DNA of 60,000 nt. It comes from Nematostella vectensis. Lineage: Eukaryota; Cnidaria; Anthozoa; Actiniaria; Edwardsiidae. Location: positions 6,573,501 to 6,633,500 of the forward strand of contig NC_064047.1 in the NCBI RefSeq assembly GCF_932526225.1. The letters are read 5' to 3'. The notes beneath the pieces are model-generated. The model saw only the letters and a program-made list of their open reading frames with translations, was not told the origin of the DNA and searched no databases. Shown piece after piece: positions 12,510 through 24,366 of this stretch. Each line of letters starts with the position of its first letter. Position 1 is the stretch's first letter. The position numbers and the translations under genes are program-made.

Positions 12510-13648
12510 AGCCCCGCAGCCACGTGTAGCCACTGACTCGCAAATTCAGATGAATTAGTACGTATTGTGTACAAGAAAATCTAGTTCTTAAAGTTCGTTG
12601 CGAGCATCGAAAGCCGACGAAAGCTTTTGATCTATACTTTCAATTTACGGGAAACCGATCCTTCATAACCCATAGACGAAGAATGGCTTTCAAAACGAAG
12701 ACAAAGAATATCCACTTAGCAAAACAGCAACATTAGGAAGATGCTTGAATATTTTGATTTGAAGAGAGAACCTTCAAAGTGATGGATGGATAGTGGAAAC
12801 GTTAGCGCGATTGCAGACTCTGTCAAAATTAATGTATTCAAATTTATTGAAATGACGTCACGGAACGCGATTATTGCCGGCGTTGCGTAGACGCTACGAG
12901 AGTATATTTTCGCGAGTCAGCGGCTGCACGTAGGCTAGAGGCCGCGAGGTAACAGCGCTCGTCTTTCACGCGAAAACGATGAGAAAAACGGAACGACTTG
13001 GAAACGCTCTCCAGAGTGGAACCATTTGAAAACAATTCCCTTTCGGTGCCGTGTGTACGCGCGAACTTTTCGAAATGGAAAACGTCATTGATGCAATGTA
13101 AACAAGCAAAATAGCGGGAAAGCGCATGCGCTGTAGAGTTTTTTTTTTATGTTTTCGTATCGTTTCTATGATTTCGTGAAAAAAGCGACGTGTGTTCAAA
13201 TGGGTGCGTTGTCAAACTAAAACGGATACAGGGGGACGGGGTCTCACATTGCTGGACCAAAAATGCTTGTGCTGCCTTTGAGAGAGTTGTGAGGCAGTTA
13301 ATTAACATTTCTCGAGCTGTATAATAGTCAACCGTGCAACAAGGCGGTGCCAGAAATGGTGGCCGTGGCTGGCGCTCGAAACACTAACAAATCACCCGAG
13401 ATGTTATAGGTTTGAGAAATGATGTGGATATTATAGGTCTGAGAAATGATGTGGATTAATCAGGGATTATTTATTGCAATGCATGACTTCTGTAAAACTT
13501 TAGTGTTGACTTTTAAATAAAGACAAAGGTTATAAGTCGCCGCTAGTTCACCCCGCTATAAAATTTCCCCTTGAAGACTTCTTGGTAATTATTTTAATCA
13601 TTTTTTTTTCTCTTTTTTTTTTTTTTTAGATTGCCAATAACACTAAAC

Positions 13649-14504
13649 TCACTCTTTAACCGTATGCAAGTGCCTCATTTTTGCCAAGGCGAGGCATAGG
13701 AAGTCTGCAACTCACGCATACTAGCTTCATATTGATGAACAGTTACTGGGTGAAACATATATGGATGTGTGGGGGGAGGGGGAGGCGGGATTGTTAACGG
13801 AAAACGCGAAAAATATTTCAAAACTGTTGAAAGTTTGTTTGACGATGTGACTGTTAATTTAGACCTCGGATTCTAAAATATTATTCTGTCTCTTGTCGGT
13901 GGAGGTTTCTTTCGAGTTGCCGCCTTAAAAAACGCATTTGATTTGACCAAATAAGACTGCTGCCAGTTGACTATGGCATGATTAGCGCAAACGTAATAAA
14001 AAAAGACACGACAGTTAGAAGAGATCCCAAAGTTCTCAACACTGAGACCCTGTCCCCAGGTATCCGTTTTCGTTTGAAAACGCAACCTTTTTTACGATAC
14101 CCATATCCGTAAAAAAAGGTTGCGTTTTCAAACGAAAACGGATACGTGGCGACAGGGTCTGAGCTTGCTAGAGGAAATTGCATTTACTGAGCCAGACAGA
14201 AAGTTACAGTGAAATGAATCTGTCTCGCAAGGGTCACGCACGAGACAAGAATTCCCGCCAAAACATCGGCTCCACCAATCAGAGGCCATAAAGACAACAG
14301 CAAACATATTATTCCAAGAGCAATTCAGGTCGCTACCAAAAATCCCTGCCTTAGAGGGCTGGGCCCGGTTCCTGAAAGGCAGAATAGCGCTATCCCAGGT
14401 ATAACTTGGCTATTCTAGTCATTGGATAACATTTATCCATGATATTTTTCGTGGCTGCAAGAAAAACCACTGCATGACTTTTCGCATGACTTTTTGCTGT
14501 TTAC
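13649..14504. other. Junction between tandem array and USP gene: no exon found
   Basis: I looked here for the next USP exon on the - strand (zinc-ribbon CxxC motifs or the MPSFV.R.FGG box typical of USP16/45) and found none. The stretch holds a diverged fragment of the CACCAGTTTACTTCCGG repeat family (~13785-13920), the hairpin at 14045-14160, and unassigned sequence. Confidence 0.6.
14045..14160. mobile_element. Near-perfect 116-bp hairpin (AGACCCTGTC termini)
   Basis: The left arm (AGACCCTGTC, TATCCGTTTTCGTTTG, AAAACGCAACC) is mirrored on the right (GGTTGCGTTTT, CAAACGAAAACGGATA, GACAGGGTCT) around a ~10-base loop. A related end (AAAACGGATACAGGGGGACGG) occurs once in each tandem unit (near 4157, 8669 and 13221). 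Most likely a short foldback MITE; no target duplication could be settled. Confidence 0.7.
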
Positions 14505-17500
14505 CTCTGACTATGTCTTTCTTCTCCTCAGACAGTTGTTTCAAGGTACCACCTTCCTCGGCGTTCACACCGAAGGCGTTCAAGACACCAATCTTGAGGC
14601 GCTAAGAAAAAAAAACACAACCAAATATCAGAGTCGAAATTGATTAAATTATATAACAAAGAGAAACAGAAAAATTGTATAAAGCGTCCCGAAGTCATTA
14701 CATTTTAAGTTACTTTTAAAAAAGTATTATTTTAATGTACTTTTAAAAAAAGTATCATTACATTTTTATGTGCCACTATAGTTTTATTAAAGTCCCTCCC
14801 CCTTTTCTGTACATATGTCGGCGGGCGCGGGATTCTGAGAGAGCGACTTGAAGCAAGTCTAGTATAATAACAGTAAGGAATTATTGACAGGCTTCATACC
14901 TTTGCGACCATGAACTAAATTTCGCAATTACTCCGGCTACCCACATGTAAGGTTCGATACGATGCCACGAACAATCACGAATGTTTTTTTTTTATTGACA
15001 AAACGTTATCGTCAACCGGCTCCGCGACTACGCGACAAGCCCGCATGTAAGCATGGGTAAAAACCACCGAAACGCCTACCTGCATACTGTATATTAGCTA
15101 GTGATGGCTAATATATGCAGCTAGGCGCTTCAGTGGTTTTTACCCATGCTTACATGCGGGATTGACAATGTTTTGTCAATCGACTGTAAACCATTCAATC
15201 TGTATACACCTATTTCAATAAATGTTGACTATAAGAAATTGGAAAATGAAAAATGCCTTACATTACTGGATAGGTTGCAAATCCTGTATCTGTTTATGAC
15301 ATTCAGTGAGGCTATCTAGGCTTCCGGTGAGGCCCATGTAGTAATGAAGCATTTTTAACACAAGAAAACAACATTGTTAGCCAAACTTTGTTCCATTTTC
15401 CATTTTCTTATGATCAACCTTAATTGAAATAAGTGTATAACTCGACGTAGTTACGCGGCAAGCCTACTAGCGGATAACAGGAACCATCTTTTAATTAAAA
15501 ATGCCCTACTGGTTCTGGTAAAGATTTGTCGTACCCGTAGTTGTTCCGTCTTAATCGAGTCCAGTAAGCACCGAAGTAATTCCTGGCTGTCCTGCTGCTG
15601 GTAACCACGGAAACGAGGCGATCTGGTAATGGTACATGGTTAAAATATTGAAACATCATATATGGCGCAATAATGGTTTTCACTTTAGATCTACGGCTTC
15701 TTCAGTAAACACTAAAACAATAAAAAAATATTTATTCAATAATGTCCATCATTAGAGACTCGCTAACTTGAATATTAAAGAGCCCTGCTCACCACACTAT
15801 TGTTATTGTTTACATTCAACATTGGAAGACGAATCATGTAATGAACTCTCGAAAAAAGCAAATAAAAATAACGTTCTATACTTCATTTACCAAATCGAAT
15901 TAAAATATAACAAAGAGTTCCCCAAAAGCATCTAATGAAAGTATACGCCTTCATGTAATTAGTAGGGTGACGAACTGGAGACAGACACTCTTTTGAGGGA
16001 AGTGAATATCCAAGCAAGGTTTCTAACTAGGTTGAAGTCCAGCTTGTAGATTGATGCAAATTTATGAACAAGAAGAATAATTATCCATACGAGGGGAGAA
16101 TCTTGGCCCGACCACGGGTAAACCAGACGAAATGTTCGTGTATCGAGTTTTATCTTTAATTTGTCACCGATTATATCTGTAATAAAGCCCATTTCTTGAA
16201 GCTGTTGTTATAGATTGATGTGGTTAAGTTTTATCCGTGATTCATAACAGTTTATTTTAGAGTGGGGAGGAGGTGAACCGAGATGAGGGAGGAAAATCGC
16301 CTCAACTGAAGAAATTGGCTTTATTACAGATATATTCGGTGGACAAATTAATATTCCATACACGAACATTTCGTCTGGTTTGCCCGTGGCCCGACTGAGC
16401 ATTTACTAAGTTTTTATGGATAAATCAGGCTAAAGAAGAAAGATGAAACTCATAAAAAATATTATTTCTTAGTAGTGCTGAGAAGATGGTTGAATTTACA
16501 GTAACAGGTGAAGTATTTGGCCAAGGTAAAAATAGTTCAAACAAAGCAGGGCTTAAAATTTATCAAGCGTTTGAGAAGAAGAAAGCCAAAGAAAACCAGT
16601 ACCGTAACAAAGGTCTGTGTCACACAATACCGACCACAATACGCCCCCCCCCCCCCTTCCTCCCCCAAGCAGCCTTACGTTGGTGTGTAGGGGTAAGGTA
16701 AATTGGCTAGCCACTCATTCACTTTGAAACACGTCTCAAATGCGAACCCTCTTCGTACTAGGCTTCTCCATCTTTCCACCTACCCCCTAGCATCCCTAGG
16801 CTCCCAGTTTTAATTCTCCCTTTTGCATTTGACTAGTACCTGGTCTTGCCTCCTGATGATAAACCTTGTACTAGAACATATGTAAAGTCGCTTTATTATT
16901 CAAAGAGATCTACAAAATATTCCACCCACCCGCCCTTTTGTTGTTTTGTCTTATTGTTTTTGTTATACTTATTCTTTCCATTCTATACCATTATGTAATG
17001 TTTTTCCCCTTTAGATCGTCTCTCTACTACCACCCCTCCCCCTCCTCACACACATTTTTCACCCTCCCCCCCCAGGTGTCATGGTATGAATACCCGCTTT
17101 AAAAAAAAATCAAATAAAAATTAAGCTCAATCAGAATTTAGGGGAAATTTGAGTCGTTCAAGGGGTTCTGTACTAACGTCGCACCCTGTATTCCTGAAGT
17201 AAATATAATGTATTTAACTATCTGTTTGTTTGTCGGGAGATTGGAGCACTTCCATCACTGACAAACGAGGGCGGCTGAAAAGGTGACTAAAATGTATGTA
17301 TGTTTCCAAAAAGGCTTGCTTACTTCTTGCAGATCTCTGAGAATAAGTGCTTAGGGTTGAGAGGTCCTGGGTCAGAGTTCTTCATCTGAATGAGTAGTTT
17401 CTTTAGTGCCATCGTCAATGAACCTGGAGGTGTGGCCACTTTGACTGAAAGCTCAGACTAGAAATAAACGAAAAATTATAATAATCACGTTTAGAAGTGA

Positions 17501-20500
17501 CAAACAAGTAATGTACTGTTAGTTGATGTAGTCTCAACAAGGCTGGTTAATTCAACACAAAACAATAGACCATCTTATAGCATATGAGTGATGCCAATAG
17601 AACAATGTTTTTTTATATTTTCATCAGCTTAACTTGAATTACCTTTGTCAGTCAACATTTTGTCATTGTATCAAAGTACCAAGTGCGAGACAACATCCAT
17701 TGATGTAAATTTAATTTATACACTATGTAAATTTTCTGAGACACGTTTTTTCCAGCAAATCTCAGTTCTCCAATAATGAATCCTCTATATAACGTGTCTA
17801 GTAAGCAATTATTAGGGAATAAACTATTAGAAGGAGAGAGGAATCCAGAACTTCAAAAGTCACCCCTCACTTCTACGATGTGTCACATCGTTATTATAAA
17901 CAAAAACTACAGTATAATCCTGGACAAACTTGTAATAACAAAGAAATAACTGAAAAAGCCCCAAACAAACTGTCGCTATTAGTTGACTATATTAAAAACA
18001 CTAGACTAAGGTCCCAAGCGTGTCCGAAATACCAAGAATTGATAGTATTACAAAAAATGGACTAAGGTCTTGACGGTGTCTGTAATAGCAAGTAGATTGT
18101 ATTATGGACACTAAACCTAGGTCCTGAGGAATCCGTTATACAGTGACAAGAATGGGTGTTAGGAATCTGCATCAGCTCACCAGTTGCTTGTTTGGAGCTG
18201 TGAAGGTGTGCATATAATCGTCCTGACTGGCAAACTTCATGACAAGGTACAGCAGCTCAGTCTGACAGAGATTCTATGAGGAATTGAACAGTATGTCAAT
18301 GGCTACTGTTGTAAGTGCTAGTCTTGGCATGATTTTGGCGTGTTTTTATGGCGTTTTACGGCTCAGATACTCACTGCCACCATGGTGTGAGTGCGAGTCT
18401 TCTTTATTCCTTAAACTCAAGCCCATAATGTCACAGGACGTCTTACAAATATGTATGGGCAATTATACAACAGCTATGTACAAGCCTAGATTCAAGCAAA
18501 CAGTGCTAGCATCCCCCGTATGGAAGCACGGGTGGCCTAGTGTGTTAGCGCGTCGGCCTCTCACCGCTGTGGCCCAGGTTCGAATCCTGGCTCAAACTGG
18601 GGATTTTTCCGGGTTCCTGCCTTGAATCGAATTTGTCACAAGTGAGTTGAAGTTATTCTCCCGTGTTTCCAGTCTTCTCGGATAAGGACACTAAACCGGA
18701 GGTCCCGTCTCTTCAAGCTGTACTACACTAAACCTGAACCGAAGGGACGTAAAAGAACCACTGGGGACGCAATAAACCCTCTGGCAGTGACCACCCCCGG
18801 GGACAGTGCTTACTAACCGAGGTTACACTTGAGTTGGAGCCGTGCTCTGTTGTGTCCATCTTACCGATTTTTCATATGTGTAATAGTGGTAGAAGCCTTA
18901 TAAATCATAAATCATAAATAAAAAAGAAATCAACAGTGGGTCTACTGTAGAATGCTTGGTTCAATTTATGAAAGCCATTCCAAAGTTAGCAAGCCATACC
19001 AAAGTTAGCAAGTTAGATTGCCTGATAAGCTAATCACCATGGAATTTTAGCCCCCCTTAAGTTACAATGAGTTCCAATGTATAACATTTTTAACAGTGGG
19101 TTATACCTACATACATAGTATGGATGAGAAATGTAAAAGAGAAGGATATAAACCACTATTCTTTTAGTTATTCTCGTTGCTAACCTGCATGACAGCATTG
19201 AAGAAACAGGTGTTTCCCAAGTTTACAAGCCCCTATGTGTAAAACAAAAATTATAGTAAAAAGAACAGTAGAAATTGTGAAGCAATGACATTATGATGCT
19301 TTATCAATTTTTGTACCATTTCAAATGTCCAATTATGATTCTCAAATACTCAAAATTTAGGAGATTGTGGACAGTTCGATCAAATAAATTTTGACCCATG
19401 GCAGAGGAAAATTTCCTAACCAATCCCATCCCAGCAAAATACAAAAATAGGGCTCTGCTAGAAGAGAAAAATATTCATTTGCATTGTAAAATCTCCAAGT
19501 CAAGATAAAATTCATGGAAAGTAAAAGAAGCAGTTAACATCTTTGAGCGATTCATTTGTTTTGTACCTTAACAAGCTTGTGCTGAGGGTGGTAATGCCTG
19601 GCCATGATCTCTGAATCCTGTGTCACATCTCTGAGCACAACTTTAGGCAGTAGCCCGTTCCCTTTTATGAGTAACAAAAGATCATCACATCAAGACGTTA
19701 TTGTCTTTCACCAAGCACATCATCAACGTTTAAAGTATATCCATCATCATCACAAAGTATCTAAAAACTTTTATTTGGTCATCATCATTACTATCCTATT
19801 ATCCTAACATACAGTAACATGATATCAACTACCATAAATCTAAGGTAGTTTAAGCAACATACTGTACAGTACTGCTAGTTGTAAAAGATTAGGACACCTT
19901 TCCAAACACAAGGCTATGCAGGCCTGTAGCCATTAGCCTGTAGCCAAGGCAAAGCTAGCCACTGGATAAAAAATCCAACAAAAGCAGGGCTTAGGCCCTG
20001 CTATGGCACAAACATAAAAACACATTCTGATTAAAGTAACTGTTGGAGTTGCTTGTTAAATTTCTTAATGTTCGATGATTTAGAGCTTGATTTTTGAAGA
20101 AATGGCAGTTACTCAAGAGGTAAAGTCTGGATTTGAAAATAACAGCTCTGCTCAGAATAACTGTAGCACCCCTCTTGCTAAAAAAAAAATGCTAAAAAGG
20201 AATAACTACAGTATCAACCCTTTATTTTTATTAAAATTCATTATCTATTGTATGACTGACTCTCACCCTGAAGCTGTCGGCCTGTCGACTGTAGTGCTTT
20301 GAGAAGTAGGTTGATGCAGTCTTGTAAATCAGTGTTTGGAGCAACAGGAATCTCTATGTCACAGGAGTAACACCTAGAAAATTCATCTTTTTAGCTTTTT
20401 GATACTAAATCCTATATTTGTTTTTGATAAAATTCAATATAATTATTGGGTCAAAGGAAAGCCAGGCCTGTAAAAAATAGAAAATTTTAATATTGATGAT

Positions 20501-23466
20501 GGTTATGAAGATAATAATATAATACATGAATAATCAATACCATCTTTGGGAGCTTAATAATAATCTATTAATCTGTTTGTTTCATTCTATTGTGCCTGTT
20601 TCATGGTAAAAATGTTCATGTACAGCAATGGCTCAGGTAATGCCTTGTTTATACATTATCTCTTGCAATGGTTGACTACAACATAGATTTATCCAAATAA
20701 TAGCATACCTGTCAACTCTCCCGCATTAGGCGGGAGTCTAAAGATTTTGGACCCCTTCTCCCGCTCTCCCGCGTTGAGCACCAAATCTCCCGCTTTTTAG
20801 CGATTTTTATTGCTTCCGAAAAATTATTCTATAGAAAATCATCATTTTGCCTATTTTCTATTAAAATATTTGAAACAAAAATTCCCTTGCGTAGCGCAAT
20901 TTATCTAACACTCTCGTGAGATCTATAAGTGAATTTGTTAGTGAGAGCTTTCTATATGGCAAACACCTGGGTTAAACCCATACCTCCCCAAAAAAAATGA
21001 ATATACCCCACCCCTCCCCCAAAAAAAATCCTCAAGTCTTGAGATTTTCGGAGGTTGACAGGGATGTAATAAACTTTATAGATATAAAACACAGGCTTAA
21101 AGTAAGCATAAGCACATCTTACCAGACCATGAGAGAACTCAAGTTGACAGTTATACAATGAGAGGGTGTGTCTTCGTAATGACTCAATCCATGCTTGCCG
21201 TTGCTGTACCGGTCACAGCCCTGTTAAACAAGATTTCTTATCATTACAATACCAAGAAGTATACATTATATCAAATTAATGACAATTACTATAATTTCAG
21301 TTTCAAATTCCACTGTGTCTGCTGGGCATTGGTACTAAGGACTCCCTAGCCAAGTGCAAGCCTCGGTTTTAAGCAAGCTTTTCTCCAAAACAAGCAATGT
21401 TAATATGACAGGGTAGTTTAGATTAGTTTAGTTTGTTATTTTGTTAGTGTATGAACATTGATTTTATAGTTTAACATTAACTAAGCGACTATTAAAGAGC
21501 TCGTATTACAAAGCCACGCCACTTGCAATCAACATCAAGCGACATAGCCGCACCCCCATGTGTACGCACCAGTTTTACTCCTAAAAAAGTACCAAGTTTG
21601 GGCTGTCGGTTGCAAAATTAGGCCTCTGCTAGCAGGGTAGGAAAGCCAGTGTAATATTTTCAATCGAATTTGCTAAGTAAAGTATCAATCTTTGTTGTTG
21701 TTTTTTTCTCCTTGCACTTCCCTGCTGAGAGTAACTTACTTGTTTGGAACATCGCAGGCAAATACAGATAGAGGTATTCTTGTTTGGTACTTCATTACAA
21801 ACCTGAAAAGAATTTGTACATAATAGTTATAATAAGTTCCTTTTACTTAATAAAAACAGTTGTTGAAACACTCACAGAGCATTGTCCAATCTTCATATGT
21901 GGGATGTGGTTTTGAAGGACCCCAAGCTTAATAGCTTTCGTGATATGAGAACATTTCTTGGACCCTGTGGAGAGCAATGACTATAATAATGACATTCTTT
22001 TAACCTGGGCTAGTTTTTACAATGATACCAGCATAATTATGTGCATTATCAAGTTCACTACGATCAAATAAATATTCAGTAATTTTTTATGATTATCATA
22101 ATCATAATCATTATTATAAACAGCAATCCTGCAAGCATAACCCACATTGTTATTTCTCCCTTTACCAATCCATGGGCAAACCAGACGAAATGTTTGTGTA
22201 TCGAATAATATTATCTTTATTTTGTTTACCGAATATATCTGTAATAAAGCCAATTTTTTTATGTTGTTGTTGAAATAGATTGATCTGATTCCGTGATTCA
22301 TAACAGTTTAGGTGATTTTCCTCCCTCATCACCATTTACTTCCCCCCCCCCCCCCTTTGTAATAAAATACAACAGGGTAGAAAGCTCCACGCCCTGGCAA
22401 TCACAACTTCAACTCTTCGAGTCAACTTTTTCAGCAGAAAGCGGACAGCTTTTCCCTTCAAAATCCTATATGCCATAGAATAATAGTTTCAAAACACATC
22501 AATCGAAGAAAAAAAAATAATTAAAAAAAAACAGAATTTCCCTGCAACTTTTCGCTGCAAAGTAGAAATTTCTCGTTCTTCCAGGGTGCTGACAAACAGT
22601 CGGTCCACTGAGCGCGGTCAGAGCCTGGACACATTAGAAAATACAATGCAATGCCATGGCAACCGCTGAGACCATTTTGTATTCTGTATTGTGTCCAGGC
22701 CCCGACCGTGGTCAGTGGACCGACTTTTGTCAGCATCCTAGAAGAACGATAATTTCAACTTTTCAGCGAAAAATTGGATTATTTTCTTGGATAGATGTGT
22801 TTAGAAATTATTCTTCTATGGCATATAGGATTTTGAAGGGAAAAGCTGTCCACTTTCTTCCGAAAAAGTTGCCTCGATGAGTCAAAGTTGTGATTGCCAG
22901 CCATGGAGATTCCATCCCTGTTGTATTTTATTATTATTGGGGAGGAGGTAAACCGAGATGAGGGAGGAAAATCGCCTAAAGTGTTATGAGTCACGGCTAA
23001 AACGGAACCAGATCAATCTATGACAACAACTTCAAGAAATTGGCTTTATTACAGATATATTCGGTAAACAAATCATAGATAATATTCGATACATGAACAT
23101 TTTGTCTGGTTTGCCCATGATCAATCATCATAATCACTATGCAATTTCATCGCCATCATCATCAACGACACAAACATCATTCATCAAATCATCACCTAAT
23201 TAATATCGTCATTATCATGAATACCACCAATCATACAGTATCCATAACAATTTTCACCACAACCATCAAGTTTTCGTAGTTACACTTACACCATTTCCAT
23301 TATAAATACACATTATATACTTATCATAACATATAAAAGCATCTAAAGAAAACAAAGTACCTTCCGAGTTGCTTCCTCCTCCGTTTGAAGAATTTTCATC
23401 CTGTTGTCTGTTGTTTTTCCCTTTATTGTGGCCACCATGCCCATGTCTTTTACTTTTCTTGCCCAT
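14505..23466 (-). CDS. USP16/USP45-like: USP16/USP45-like ubiquitin carboxyl-terminal hydrolase, 5' part (11 exons)
   Basis: Deubiquitinase with N-terminal ZnF-UBP and USP catalytic domain. Coding exons in sense order, phases all matching: 23466-23361 (MGKKSKRHGHGGHNKG, basic start), 21964-21876 (KKCSHI, IGQCS), 21802-21740 (VCNE, CICLRCSKQ), 21220-21123 (GCDRYSNGKHGLSHY, SHCITVNLSSL), 20373-20267 (CYSCDIEI), 19640-19567, 19232-19185 (GLVNLGNTCFFNAVMQ, catalytic Cys box), 18273-18181 (NLCQTELLYLVMK), 17457-17324 (NPKHLFSEIC), 15622-15535 (RFRGYQQQDSQELLR, second USP box), 14601-14505 (RLKIGVLNAFGVN). This gives about 332 residues, compared with roughly 820 in human USP16. The remaining catalytic domain, including the His box, is not visible to the left; the last exon ends in phase 1 at a GTAAAC donor. 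Either a long intron holds the PAN-D8C array, or the gene is truncated or misassembled. Confidence 0.92.
15000..15184. mobile_element. Hairpin MITE in USP intron
   Basis: CCCGCATGTAAGCATGGGTA (from 15040) pairs with TACCCATGCTTACATGCGGG (ending 15160). The inner part also pairs (TATATTAGC with GCTAATATA). Outside lie inverted ATTGACAAAACG / TGTTTTGTCAAT segments, likely the true ends. No ORF. Confidence 0.75.
16113..16387. mobile_element. Short foldback element, 8-bp target duplication, relative of the 22171-23119 element
   Basis: The ends read ACGGGTAAACCAGACGAAATG and, inverted, CATTTCGTCTGGTTTGCCCGT. The sequence GGCCCGAC occurs directly on both sides (16105-16112 and 16388-16395), an 8-bp target duplication. 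The arms match the outer ~130 bp of the long foldback at 22171-23119 (ACAGATATATTCGGT and surroundings), so this is an internally deleted relative. It lies in the USP intron between exons 15622-15535 and 17457-17324. Confidence 0.8.
16640..16960. repeat. Dispersed repeat, inverted partner at ~34630-34870
   Basis: The segment with GTGGCTAGCC-type sequence, GACTAGTACCTGGTCTTGCC and CTGATGATAAACC is found reverse-complemented near 34630-34870 (ATTCACCTTACCCCTACAC, GACCAAGTACTAGTC, TTTATCATCAGGAGG). It contains a C-run. No TIR, tail or ORF could be defined, so the class is unknown. Confidence 0.65.
18523..18926 (+). mobile_element. tRNA-Glu-derived SINE
   Basis: A tRNA-like head (GGCCTAGTGTGTTAGCGC as A box; GGTTCGAATCC as perfect B box at 18577-18587; CGGCCTCTCACCG resembling the tRNA-Glu anticodon arm with CTC) is followed by a ~300-bp body and a short tail of ATAAATC repeats ending in an A-run. 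Pol III type II internal promoter is inferred. It lies in the USP intron between exons 19232-19185 and 18273-18181, antisense to the gene. A body fragment recurs at ~51616-51690. No target duplication was found. Confidence 0.85.
20704..21066. mobile_element. MITE with CATACCTGTCAAC ends, copy 1
   Basis: The left end is CATACCTGTCAACTCTCCCG and the right end, inverted, matches CATCCCTGTCAACCTCCG. Interior landmarks are CTCCCGCATTAGGCGGGAG, a GCGATTTTTATTGCTTCCG stretch and a C/A-rich block. The same element in the opposite orientation is at 34907-35265. It lies in the USP intron between exons 21220-21123 and 20373-20267. Target duplication uncertain. Confidence 0.75.
22171..23119. mobile_element. 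Long foldback transposon, 949 bp, almost fully palindromic
   Basis: The outer ends are CATGGGCAAACCAGACGAAAT and its inverse CATTTTGTCTGGTTTGCCCATG. Complementarity continues inward through TCCTCCCTCATC / GATGAGGGAGGA, TTTTCCCTTCAAAATCCTA / TAGGATTTTGAAGGGAAAA and GTCGGTCCACTG / CAGTGGACCGAC to a centre near 22645. No coding capacity for a transposase. It sits in USP intron 1. Short ORFs in it are palindrome artefacts. Confidence 0.85.
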
Positions 23467-24366
23467 TGAAGTAAGTATAAAGTATACTATATGCGGTGAT
23501 GACCCTCGGATCGGCTCGGACCGCCGGTAAAGCTTTGTACAGGGTAATCGAGTTCGATTGAATTTGAACTAATAAAGTCTTTCGCTGCTCAGATTAGATA
23601 CAACAAAGCAATCTAGGAGTTGCGGGGAAATTATGCTGTGACTATTTAAAAATGGCGGTGGGCTCTGGGAAACATGTCGTATTATATATTATTGCTTGTG
23701 TTCGTGGAAGCACGTTTCGTCGGCCATGTTAGAATATGTTTCGGTAAGAGGACTGGGTCGAGCAAAACAATGTAAATTTCAAAGGAAAGTGAATATAATG
23801 AAGCAATTGTTAAAGACTTCATGGTCAAATTTGAGACGGTAATAAACACGAAAATATGCTTTATTTGAATAATTCCAATTCGGGAAAATTTTCAAAAATT
23901 AAAAAAAAAACATTCGAAATAAGTATCATGGGAACCCTGTTGTACCGCTGACCTGATAAAAATAATTCCTTTCTTCTATTGACAGGAAATAAATTGAAGT
24001 TATACTACACATTGTCTACGTATCAATTAGGTTCATCTTCGCGATATCAGGGTATAAGTTTTATTCATAAATACAGTGAAAAAAGAAAAGTTGTTTTTAC
24101 ATTGGGTACCCTGTGTTGTGATCGCAGGCTCGTATATCTCCCCCCCAAAACAACACAATCATCACCTCGTGTTGTATTCTGATTCGCTACGTCCCAGTTT
24201 TCACTCGGAATTATCGAAATTTCCATCGTAAGTTTTCTCTATCCTACTTTTACATCTCTGACCTGTCTCATTGTTGAATCTAGGTCATGAGTGCTTTGTA
24301 ATTTAGGGTCTTGCCCTCTTTCTTTACTCCTTTTGGTCTACTTATTTGCGGGGATTTGCGGGCAAA
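23467..24366. promoter_or_regulatory. Divergent intergenic region between USP and YccV-domain genes
   Basis: About 900 bp separates the two start codons, which point away from each other, so this stretch must hold both promoters. I see no TATA box at a sensible distance. On the + strand, ATGTTTCG followed by GTAAGAGG near 23735 could be the donor of a non-coding first exon for the right-hand gene; this is speculative. Confidence 0.45.

Larger units (their letters stand above)
9504..13648 (+). repeat. Tandem unit 3 of 3, partial (~4,145 bp), diverged 3' part
   Basis: It is nearly identical to units 1 and 2 up to about 12400. Substitutions and indels then become frequent, including about 37 extra bases at ~12939-12975 (GAGGCCGCGAGGTAACAGCG and on). 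Homology ends at CACTAAAC (13648), so the ~400-bp spacer of the other units is missing. The sharp change in divergence inside the unit suggests gene conversion of the 5' part. Confidence 0.92.

Noticed and set aside
13873-14183. Two overlapping - strand ORFs near the USP end
   Set aside because: They run through the hairpin at 14045-14160 and show no USP motifs.
18525-18600. Functional tRNA-Glu gene
   Set aside because: The acceptor stem does not close, and the sequence continues into a SINE body and repeat tail.
18284-18625. 113-codon + strand ORF
   Set aside because: It reads through the tRNA head of the SINE and ends in its body; not a gene.
22293-22994. Several short ORFs on both strands
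   Set aside because: Mirror-image products of the foldback transposon.
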